Of a DNA stretch of 63,748 nt, positions 12,313 through 23,800 are shown piece by piece (position 1 is the first letter of the stretch; every line of letters starts with the position of its first letter). The stretch is from contig JAYMTF010000050.1 of the NCBI GenBank assembly GCA_036897485.1, forward strand, positions 1-63,748, read 5' to 3'. The position numbers and the translations under genes are program-made. The DNA comes from Pelargonium nanum (Eukaryota > Streptophyta > Magnoliopsida > Geraniales > Geraniaceae). The notes beneath the pieces are model-generated. The model saw only the letters and a list, made by a program, of their open reading frames with translations. It did no database searches and was not told the DNA's origin.

Positions 12313-15300
12313 TCACATGTGTTGAGCTCTCCAATCAACCGTGAAATTCTCATCATCGTCGTCATCATCCTCATCATCACTCGATAATTCTCGAGTTTTA
12401 GGCTCAGCGACAACATCCTCGGAGACTTTGCTGCGTTTCGAAGACCTAGCAGCCGCCAGCTCCATTTTCTTTCTCTTTAGCACTTCCACCCTTCCCCAGT
12501 AGGACCTGCAAAAGGAAAGAGAGTGTAAAAACTATCCCCAGTAAATATACACACACGTAAATATATATAACAATGTGATATGGGTGTTTTTCAGGTGTTC
12601 AAGGTGTTGAACTTACTTTTGCTCCAATGTTTCGGCTTCTTCTATCATTTCAGCCGCATCAATCTGTAGACCACGAATTGCAACAATGGATTAAATCAGC
12701 AGTTGAAATGAATGAGCAAGTGCAAGTAGCATTTCAGCAGTAACCCTCACCTCTTCCTCTTCAAATCGGTCATCTACTTCCTTCAAATCCTCCTGGATCA
12801 ACTTTTCGAATTCTTTGTACTCGTCTCTGCAAATATATTACGTCAAGATTTTAGTACTATACTACTATCCACATCAAAGGATGTATATATAAATTAAAAC
12901 AGAAAAGGCGCAACTATATGCTGTCAAACTTATGAAAGAGCCAAAATAGTCCAATCATCAGATTTCGGGTGTCCACAGATTCGGTCCAAATTGCCAACTC
13001 TTATTAAATATAATGAAACTGTTCATCAGAGAAAGCAAAAATCGTTCTGAAGTTGTGGGGTATGGAAAATTGAAGTGTAAGTCTGTCTTCGCAAAATTCT
13101 GCAATTTTGATAGCATTAATGTAGAAATTTGGAAGACCAAAAAAGACATTACTAATTTAAAATATGAACTTACTTGACATCTGGCTTTACGAGTTTTATG
13201 CCTCGAGCACGCAAATCAGCTTCCTTGCTGTCAAAGAAGCCTTCGGGCAGAGCTCCCTTTACTTGCTTGGTTTTTGAATCAGCAACTTCTGCTGGTGGCT
13301 CTGTAAGCTCCCTGGAGGGCTGAACTTTTTTCGCAGATTCATCTATGTCATTCTCTGAGTTTAATGATTCCAATGCCTGAGTTTCCGCTGAACTCCCTGT
13401 CATTTTGTATGAATCAGAATCCAATATCTTGACAGGATCAAATAATAGCGGCAAGTATATGGGTAACGGAATCTAAGCATCAGTGGTGAGCCTAATGTCT
13501 GTGAAAAAAAAAAAAATCCCTCCGTCCCAAAATAAGTGTCCACTTTCTTTATATATAAAAGCCCCAAAATGAATGTCCACTTTCCTTTTTGCTTAGTCAG
13601 TTGTGAATATATAAATATAAGAGAACGCATCTTGATTCGTGAGATATCGTCATACATGGAAGCCCCACGAAGCAAAAGCAATGTTGAAATATTAAGTTCA
13701 TCAAATGCGTGCTTAACATAGATTCAAACAGGTGTTTTACCAACAAACTTCAAAAAGAGTTAAAACTGCGTCAAAGATCTGATATATATAAATATAAATG
13801 ATACACATATAGTCAAATAACCAATATTTCAAACAAACTCCATCATATTGAAATATAATAGCACCCAGTAAATCCGTTGGCAGTATAATCAGGAAGTCAA
13901 CTACAAAAAGAGCCGCAGAAATTCTTACCAGTTTCTTGCCCCTGCTTCCTGTTGTCATCAAAAAAATCTGAAGGAAGCCCAGTTGATTGCTGAGGTTTGG
14001 ACTTCTCTTTCAAGGGTTCAGGTTTTTTGTTATGCAAATCAAGAGAATGTTCAGGTTTAGGTTTAGGTTTAGGTTTAGCAAACTCTTTGTTGGGCTCAGC
14101 TTTTGCATTGCTAACCCGAGCTAGTCCAGCTGCATTAGCTTTGAGATTACTTATTGCCTGTCCAGACACGGACATTTAATAAGTAAAATTATCAACTAGA
14201 GCAAAAGATAAACAATAAAATAACGCAGGTTAAGCATATATTATGGCAATTAAATGATATACTATAAAATCTTATACAAATAAAACTACAACTAACAAAC
14301 AAGTAAGCGTGCATTCCACCAGAAAAGCCAACCAAGAGGTAAATAATCAAGTCATAGTCAACAATGTGTGCAGACACTAACTAAAGAACAGAGCAAATCA
14401 TAGACAGAGATGGCACAGACCAATTCCAGCTAAGAATCTAAATCATATCTGATTATGAAGTAGAGAATTTAAGCATTTTCAACACTGTATCATGCATGCT
14501 ATACAATTCAGTGGCTGCAACCATGTCTTTAAATGCCAGTTTTATGTAATCATGTAGGATACGATTGTGTGATTCATCACCTCATGATGTTTACGAGAAG
14601 CTTGGTGTGCATCCCATTGGGAGTCAGATTTCAAAACAACATCACAAACCCTACAAACAGGTTGATCAAATTCATTGTACCTGCATAAATTTTAGAAAGA
14701 GAGATCATAAGAAATATCTTCATGTGTGTGCATATTTGCATACTATACTGTTAAAAAAACTCAGCATACATACTCCTCCATTACGTCAAAGATTATAAGA
14801 ACAAGAAAACCTATACCCAAACTATGTTGGGACTATATTACAGAATATGTCATACGGAATCAATAATTCTATACTGTTTCTCAACCCGTATATACAAGGT
14901 CCATGTTTAAGACAGCTTCATTGTAACCAGAGAAGAAGACAGTGAATTGTAAGGCAAAACTTTATTTTTTACATAATTTATTATAACAAATTTGAGTTTA
15001 AATAAAGCCCAAAATGTCGGAGAGGTGATAAAGACTGTTCTAGAATGTCAGCATAAACTTCCAAAATTGCCATTTATCTAACCAAATGCGGTATCTAACC
15101 CATGACAATATATTTCCACTGAACTTCTTAAAATCAGGTAAACATTAGTTCCACGCGGTCATCACTTGGGTCTCGGACCCATCTCTAGTTTTAAGAATAT
15201 AACTTCCATGAAAAAAAAAATTTGGAAGTTCGAACTAATCCTAAAAGCAACACTCAACCATTTTTGCACCCTGAATCAATTTCCCAATTACAGCAACAAG

Positions 15301-15738
15301 AAACTCAGTTTTGCTAGCTTCCAATACTAAAAAGTACCGGCATCTAGATCCTATGATTCATATTGAAGTGTACGAGGTACGTATTAACTAGTTTTACACA
15401 CACAAAACAGTGAATTTCAATAGTTAATTATTCAACACTTCAATACAAACACTAAACAACCAAATATTTACCAATTTAAGCAAATAAAAAACAAAACATG
15501 ATTTAAACACATCAAGTCTTCAAATTCAAACACTCTACCACTGATCAAATTGCATCACTGAAGCTATAAACCATTTGCAGAATCCTGAACAGTCACTAAC
15601 TAAATCTCCAGCAAAAACTCAAAAAACCAGAAATGCAATGGCCACATACCGAACCAGAGGAGACTCGATGCGCTTGTCTTTCTTCTGTGCGTTCAATTTA
15701 GCACGAAACAGTGCCTTTTTTCTCGCCTGCGCGTCCAT
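12313..15738 (-). CDS. ZNF830: Zinc finger protein 830 homologue, 318 aa
   Basis: Seven exons: 15738-15650, 14680-14581, 14157-13929, 13396-13174, 12826-12751, 12663-12617, 12505-12313 (957 nt, phases consistent). The N-terminus is basic (AQARKKALFRAKLNAQKK), followed by one C2H2 finger, C39-x2-C42-x12-H55-x5-H61, in the context PVCRVCDVVLKSDSQWDAHQ, which is highly typical of this family. The middle is low-complexity (KPKPKPKPE about 80-100) with two LP(S/E)(D/G)FFD motifs. The C-terminal third has a charged coiled-coil-like stretch and an acidic DDEDDDDDDE tail. Animal ZNF830 (OMCG1) is a nuclear, spliceosome-associated protein; the plant role is inferred. A 5'UTR intron (about 15787-15870) is visible. 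The upstream region has TGGGCC/AGCCCA motifs. Confidence 0.93.
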
Positions 15739-16077
15739 TGGAAAATAAAAAAATCTCCGACAGCAAAATTGGGGAAAAATCTACGCCTGAAGCAAGAACA
15801 CAATAAATCAAATTGAACAAGCAATTACATTAAGAAATTTGTGGCGATTCTGGTAAAGCTACCGATTTACCTGCAATTCCACGATGAGAATGAGAATTTG
15901 CCTCTTGTACGGAGTCTAGGGTTTCGATTCTCTGAGCTTCTCGCCGTTCTCTGTCTCTCGAGCTGCCGCGAAAGCACCGAAACGGTGATATTTACCGTTA
16001 AAACGCGCGAATATCAGCATTTTGAGGGATTGGAAACGACCTGTCGGAAATACTGGTTATTTTCTTTATTCTGTTGC

Positions 16078-16148
16078 TGGGCCGTATAGATGAGTTGGAC
16101 TCTAGTGAGTATCAACAAATGCACAAATAAATAAGCCCAATAAGCCCA
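16078..16148 (-). promoter_or_regulatory. Site II-type motifs upstream of ZNF830
   Basis: TGGGCC at 16078-16083 and AGCCCA at about 16134-16139 and 16143-16148 lie 200-280 bases upstream of the 5'UTR exon. TGGGCY 'Site II' elements are known TCP-binding promoter motifs of plant growth and ribosomal genes; function here is inferred. Confidence 0.45.
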
Positions 16149-16825
16149 GTATGAGTTTATGTTAATTGACCAAAATACCCTCTACGACAGCTCAACAATT
16201 CTTTCGTAATTATCTCCCAAGCCTCCATTTTACAAGGTCATTATGGGTAAATCCATTCTCTCTCTTCCGTCTTCGCCTTCCTCTATAAATGGCAATTTGT
16301 GTTCGGATCGTGTTGGCTTCGAGTTCAAAGTTTATTATAACCGATAATTTTGTTTCGAGATTGTGAACACCCAACCCAAAAATTTGCAAGTTGGGGTCGA
16401 ATAAATGTGCTCTACCAATTTCCAATATTGTATCGAGAAATGACATGACATGGTTGACTCAATATTAAATACTCAGTTTTATATTTACATGAGTCAATGT
16501 AATACGTCTACATAAATGGATTAGGATTGACCCAACACATTCTAACAAATTTATCTCATTTAATTCATATAGGCCATTTTTCACTTGAAACACTATACAA
16601 ATTACAAATTGATCGTTAAATGAGTGAAACTGCCAATTTAATTGAACATACAAAGGTAAGTCAAATGGGATGGACACAAACCTAACAAGATTAAGCAACA
16701 GAGTTGAGTTAGTCAACATTAATTTGACATACACACAGTTAAGCTTAGAGGTTCCAATTCGGGTTTCAAGTTAGATTATTTCCCAGGTGTGAATTGAGAA
16801 AGGTATAACATTGACGATAAAAGAC

Positions 16826-17130
16826 TCAATTTGGTTCCTGAACTTTGATGTTTTGACCTAATTTGGTTCCTAAGCTTTTTTTAACCAAAAATAGTCCTTG
16901 AACTTTGTTTTGACCCAAAATGGTCCATGAACTTTCAAATATTGACCCAATTTAGTCCTTCAACTTTTGATATAAGCTCTTAGGACAATGATCATTTCGG
17001 GTCAAAACAAAGTTCAAGGACCAAATTAGGGCGAAACACTAAAGTTCAAGGACTATTTTTTGTTAAAAAAAGTTTAGGGACCAAATTGGGTGAAAACACC
17101 AAAGTTCAAGGACCAAATAGGGTCTATTAC
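16826..17130. repeat. Foldback MITE-like element in the ZNF830-nicastrin spacer
   Basis: The left arm (16826-16975) carries TTTGGTTCCTGAACTTTG, TAGTCCTTGAACTTTGTTTTG and similar words. The right arm (16985-17130) carries their reverse complements (CAAAGTTCAAGGACCAAA, GTCAAAACAAAGTTCAAGG). The arms pair for about 140 bp with almost no loop. No coding capacity. Confidence 0.75.
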
Positions 17131-17287
17131 CAACATTGACCCGACCTAAAAGGGATGTAAGTTCGTTTATGTTGCAGGTTGGATTGAGTTCGGTTGTAGA
17201 TGCAAAATGTGCAAATTTGTTCAACTCGACTTGTAGGTTGGATTGAATAAACATCTAATTTGAATTCAACCTAAAACTTGGTTGAAT

Positions 17288-17545
17288 CCATAAACTACAT
17301 AGCTTTAGGTCGGTCTCGGGTGTTCGCTCTGGTTCATATCAAATTACATGTCATTACTTAATTATACAGTCAACAATATGGACTCGAAACTGCAAACACA
17401 TGAAGTTCATTCCGATATTAGGCCGATCATATCGGATCCACACATTTGAAGCACAAAAAGTGAAACCTTATACTGTCTCGGGCCAGACTCGGACTAGGCT
17501 ATTCAACCCGAAACCCGAAATTGCCACCTCTACTTAACCCGAACC
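17288..17545. repeat. Dispersed GACCCG/CGGGT repeat copy
   Basis: The copy starts near TAGCTTTAGGTCGGTCTCGGGTGTT and ends in AACCCGAAATTGCCACCTCTA. Its ends are related to those of the clearer copy at 24494-24714. It lies about 300-560 bases upstream of the nicastrin start codon. Confidence 0.5.
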
Positions 17546-17855
17546 CAAAGCCGCTAAATTTTGGGTCCCAAGTCATTGCCTAAATTGTCACACTCTTCTC
17601 AGATTTCTTGCGTCCCAATTAATGAAAGTCTCTATCTCTTCAATTTTCACATTTCTTTGGTTCAGTGAAAGTCAGTGTAGCAGACACTGTATCTGAAGTA
17701 GCTCACTACACATTTCTAGGGTTTCTGGTTTTCGCTAAATCGACGAGAATCGCAGAGCTAGAAAGAGAGAACTGTGGTCCAATTGGTCAAATCCGTACGC
17801 GAGTATGGTCTAGGGTTTGTGATTTTTGCTGAATCAGTGAGAATCGCGCAAAGAA

Positions 17856-20800
17856 ATGGCCAGGAAGCTCCTTCTTCTCGTCCTTCTTGTCTTCAATTTT
17901 CAGCTCCATCTCCATTTTTCAGGCGAGTTGTTGATAATCTCAGCGCTCTTAATTTGTTTGTTTTGTTCAATAATCGTTTCTCTGGACATGATACTGAAAT
18001 TTATGTGTTATTGTTGCTGTTGAAAACTTGTAATGTTCATGTATAGTGACAAATTTGGTGCTGGGTCACGATCTGGTTCATTTCAGATAGTGAATGTGGC
18101 CTTGGTTACTGGGGAATCTGACAGAATGTGTAGTTCGTAAGGGTTTTCTTGAAGATGCTAAATATGTGATTTTATTGATTATTGAACTACTCCCTTGATA
18201 CTTCATTAATTGAACTTTGCTATTTATACTTAGGTTAAAAATCTATTCTTTTTTTTTTTTGAAACAAGGTTAAAAATCTATTCTTATTCGGTAAATAATA
18301 CTCAGTAACAAGTTTGAAGCTAATTCTCTCTATGTGTGTATATATATTTCTTTTCCTCCTCCAATCACTATGTTTGCAGCTCTTAATCTGATTACTAGAA
18401 CTGCGGTTCAGTGTTTAATTCAAGCATGTCTATACGAACTCAGTCTTAGGAATAGAAATGAAAAGGGCCACCAGACTCCAGTGCTCTAGGCTCTATCAAT
18501 GTGGGGTCTGGGGTTGATTTTATATTTACAGCAAGGGTTTTGCTCTCTTATCATTGCTCTTGCAAGAAGGCTTCCCTGATTTGAACCTGTGAGCTCAGTC
18601 TCCAGAATAGTTACATATTTTCTCTAGCTCACTCTAAGGTATTTTCCATTTTGTTGTGTTCGGTGTTGATTTTGCAAATTTTGGGAACTTTCAGGAGGGG
18701 AGAACTCTATGGAGTCAGTTCCTGATCTTCAGAAGTCAATGTACTTGGATGTTGATGGATATCCTTGCGTGCGGCTGCTCAATCTTTCTGGGGAGATTGG
18801 TTGTTCAAGTAGGTTTCCTTAAGGGCATGCATCAAGCTGTCATAATAATTTGCATTTTTGATACTCTGATGGAGTCGAAATACTATAGTTATGAATTTTT
18901 TGTGAACTTTTCTTCTCTTGATCAATATGTTCAGATCCCGGGCGAGACAAAGTGGTGGCTCCGATTACAAGATTTAATGACACTAAAGACCTGGCTCGGC
19001 TATCTACAGTTTTGTTGTCACTGGATGAATTTGAAAGTTTCTTTACTAGGTAAGAGCATCTAATTTAATTGTTGATGCATTTGGTCATCTTGTTTCTGAG
19101 TCATTTTTCTTGAACATGTTTTCCACTATGTTTCTTTATTAGTGTCCAGCTGCTAGGATATCTAACTTGTTAGTGAATTTAGTTCGTGAGTTTGATAGAT
19201 GACAAACCATAGTATAAGTGCTTCCAGTCTCTCAATAATTTTTATTTTTTGAAAATTGAGCAATATATGTTGCCATATTTCCAGAAAGCTTCTGCTGGTG
19301 TTTGAACTGTCTATTTGATAGTGTGTGTGTGTTTTCTTTCTTTTTTTGGTTCGAAAATGGATTTATACATATAATAATAAAGAAAGTCAAGGTTGGACTG
19401 CAATAATGGGTGAAAACTAGCTATTTTTGGCATGCAAAGCCTGATAGGGAAGATTTGGTGATATGAATCTAATGGTAATAAAATAGGCATGTTTTCCCTC
19501 GTTAGCGGTTTCTTTCTTTTTTTCTTTTTTTTTTGAAACTTCACCTGATATAAATCTGTAAATTTTATTTGCTCCCAATCTTTAAAGTCTGGGACGAGTG
19601 AACCCTAACTTAGGCTGAATCAGTGACACAATGAATATGGTGGTTCCTATGGTATGAATAACTCCCTATTTGCTGAAGATATGAATCTCTTAAGTAATAG
19701 TGATGTGAGACCTTTTTTTCAGGCTATCAAATGATTCAAGCTTTGCCAGGAATGTTGGTGGAGTTATAGTTGAATCTACGACTGAAGCTCGAAACAGGTT
19801 AAAAGGTAAAATGTTCTTATCTACTTATCATCTATCTTCTCACAAAGGTAAAGTGGGTGAAAGTGGATACAACTAAATGTTGTCATTTCTCTTCTTTGCA
19901 GGATTCTCTCCAGCGCAAAAGTTCCCGCAAGCTGAATTTGCTCCCTACCATAAAGTCAACTATGAGTGGAATCCAATTGTATGCTACAAATTTTATTCTA
20001 ATAAAGTTTCTCAAAATGTGTGTTGCTGTGGCGAAACATTACCTTCTCATCATTCAACCTTTGTCCTGATTTAAGAAGCAAATTAATAGCTCCATTTCTT
20101 CTTGGACTATGCCTTCATGTGATGGTAAAATGGCAACATTTGAAATACCCAAAATAGATGCTGAATTTGACTAGTCATTAAACAAATAGAATACATCTAA
20201 TAATTAGATTTAAACTGGATTGGGAGAGTGCTCAGATTATTATCTTCAGTTAAAACATTTAGCATTGATGGATGGTCATACTAATTTATGTTTTACACAA
20301 CTGTTTGGGTTGAATTTTCGTGGTTAAGTTAGATCAGGTTAAATTTAAGATTTCACATGGTTTACATTTTTAAAATTTATGTGTAGCAACCCGAAATAAC
20401 ATTCTTTTGCATTTACAGGGATCTGGCATTATGTGGAACACTTATAATTTTCCCGTATTCTTAGTCTCTGAAACCAGCACAATGGACCTGCAGGAGGTGA
20501 TTCATACCTGCTTATATGCAATTGTTACATGTTGGCTTTGACCGGATCTCTCTTTCTCTATTTATTTTTTCCGCCATATTTTATATGATCTTTTGTTCAT
20601 GCAGGTAGCTATCAATAATGAGGTTAAGAAAGCACATACTGCTAAAGTAGCTGAGTTTGACCTAGTGATGCAGGTATCTAATTGTGCTGTTTTTAATATG
20701 GTTATTTTACTCTACAAATTTGATGATTTGATTGAGTAAACAGTTGCAAAGTTAATATTGCCATTGATTTATTAACATTACATTGGCTTGGAGTAGACAA

Positions 20801-23800
20801 CAAAATCTGGGACTCGTGATTCAGCATCGTGTTTAAAAGAAGAAACCTGCCTCCCATTAGGTGGATACAGGTGAGGTTTCCTTGAATTTTGTTCACATAA
20901 TGATATTGTTGAACTTTTTAATCGATGTAATATGTTTACATATTGTAAATTTATTTTGCAAGTAAGCTATCACTGTGGTAATTCCGGTTATTGTTATGGT
21001 TTATGCTTATGTTCATTAGTCCTCCAACCTTCCTTTCATGCACGTGCCCTTATGTATTTGTTAACTTGGCTTGAATAGATTCAAGGACGATTTTTTTGGT
21101 TATTAGGGCCCAGAATATGATGTTGATGGGTAGATTCTTTGAGATACCAAATTTGTTAGTTAGGAGCAAAGGAGTAAGTTTAGTAATTCCCAGCTTAACT
21201 TCTCTGATTGTTGAGGTTTGGTGGTGGAAATCCATACAGGCATACAAATTGGTTAAAAGGAAGAAGAAAGTGGTGAGTGGATGTTAATTTGATAGTGCAG
21301 CAGATATGGAGATGTGTATTTGGAGGTAGTAGACGATACTCGGCTTGTTGGCAAGATCTTTGGCGTTTATCAGTATTATTATTTTTTGTAGTTTTTTTCC
21401 ATGTAATTTCCAGATTAGGTGGTTTCTTGTTGATCATTTGACACTGGATATAGCATTATGGTTGCATGCGTATACTTCCTATGCTAAAACTGGAATCTGT
21501 TGACTATTGCACTGATTCAAAGAGAACTTAGTTGTTTTTTTCATTAATTATAATTCTGTTGCATCTTGATCATGAAGGGCAGTGTTTGGTCGTCGCTTCC
21601 ACCAATAAATATTTCTTCCTCAGATCAGTCTAAACCTGTTATACTGGCAATAGCATCAATGGATTCTTCTTCTTTTTTCCGAGACAAAAGCTTTGGTGCT
21701 GACTCTCCTATTTCTGTACGGTCTAGTATTCTTTCTTCTTCTTTTTCTAACACACAATGCCTTTTCTGTCCTTGGCAAATCATTTGATAATGTTTGTACA
21801 TCTTGTTAGGGGCTGATTTCATTGCTGGCTGCTGTAGATGCACTTTCTCATGTGGATGGTTTGGATGAGCTTAGCAAACAGGTATGTTTGATATTAATAT
21901 TAAAAGGAATTCTGCTTATTTTTAGGGATGCTATGCCAACTTTGTTAATGCCTTTCATCAATGACTTGATTGCTGTACATTGTAGTTTTTGGACCTTTTC
22001 AAATATATTTATTTTTATTAATTTGGTGATGTTTAAGTGGTTCTTAGCTTCAATTAACAATTGAACAAATCTTGCAATTTTGTTCGAATGAGCAATTTTC
22101 ACCTTCTTGACCCTGCTATCAGGTGTGGCTTAAGCCAATACCATTGTAAGGGTTTGTTGCAGTTTTAAATAGCATTAGCTTTCATGTTCACTGGTGTGTC
22201 AGACAGGCTCCTAGGGCCCTATGAGGGCCTAGTGATACCTCTTACTGGATTCTCATTTTCATATCGATTTAATATAAGGTCCTTTTAATGTTCATAAGTC
22301 ACTTGCTCATGAATATTATGTGCTGCATTGACTGTAGCTGTTATGAGTCATGGTCTCGAGCGTATGAATCTTGAATGTTTGAAACTCCTTGTAATGTCTT
22401 TTACATGCTCTACCTTAGCAACCTTAAAAGTCCTCAACCCAACCATAGACCTTCATTGGCTATACGAGCTCTATTACCATCACGACTGGACTAAGTTCTT
22501 GGCAAAAGGAGCCAATTGGAGTTTTTGTGTGGGTGGGTGGGTGACTTGTTCTATAGCTGCTTTGACATGAGAACCACTCCGCAAGTGGATAGTTGATCAA
22601 ATCTTGTTGCAGCTTGTTTTTCTAATTTTCACAGGAGAGGCCTGGGGTTACCTCGGTAGCAGGAGATTTATGCTGGAACTTGATCTACAATCAGATTTTG
22701 TCAAAGGCCTTAATAGCACATTAATTGAGACGGTATTTTTATTTTTTTTTTGCAGAGAGTTGATTTATGTATAATGTGCTCAGTCTGAGATTGCAGACTG
22801 ATCTATAGACATTAGCTTGGCGTGATTCTATTTTTTGATAGTTTGATGATTCTGTTTAGGTCATGGAAGTTGGATCTGTTGGGAAGAGCATCAGCAAAGG
22901 GGCTAAAACCTTTTATGCTCATACAACAGGGGTAAAACTCGTTAATCATTTCAATTGATATTTAACTAATCTATGCAATTTTATTTTGACATCTTCTAAG
23001 TGGGCTTGAAATGACAAAAAAAAAAGCACATGCTGGTATTTCAATTGGTACCCGAGATTGTATCATTGGACTGGTGCTTGCATTAGTGTCTAATTTGACC
23101 ATAGTAATAAAAGAAGTGTTAGTCACTGCCTTCACGTTTTGCAAACACTTCAACGTGAGAGAAAAGGGCTGCCTCCTAACAAATGGAAACCCACCAAATA
23201 GAGGTAGAGATGGAGGCTAGAAACAATAAGGTAGCGTTTGTATAAAAAAAATTGGAACGAGATTCTCATGACCAAAAAGTCTTAATCCGAACATGAAAAA
23301 AGGGAATTTCATATCCATTCTCATTCTTGATTCCCATTTATGAGCAAAAATTCTAATCCAAACACCACCTTAATGTATATTTTTTATGCATTGTGCAACA
23401 CACATGAAAGCAAGCATGCATGTGCATGGCAAATAATTGTATATATTTCCTAATTCTTTGGTGATTTTTTTTTTTTTTTGTGTAGGTTTCTTCTGCCACA
23501 AACGAAACATTGGATGCCCTCAAACGCGCACAGGAATCACTTGGATCTGATAATCTTACATTGTCCTCGGCAAGTAGTTCAAATCCCGGGATACCTCCAT
23601 CTTCCTTGATGACATTTCTGAGAAAGGTTCCGGCCCGTGCTTTGGACTCCTTATTTTTGCTTTCTCCATTAATTGAATTTTTATTTAAAGTAAAACCATC
23701 TTTCTATTACTATATGAACTGTGTAATTGACAAGTATTGCTTCTTCTTTTCTTCTCTTTATCCAAACAGAACTCTCTGACTTCTGGAGTCGTATTGGAAG

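Noticed and set aside
14052-14078. Interstitial telomere repeat
   Set aside because: The unit is a hexamer (GGTTTA), not TTTAGGG, and lies inside an exon coding a Lys-Pro run.
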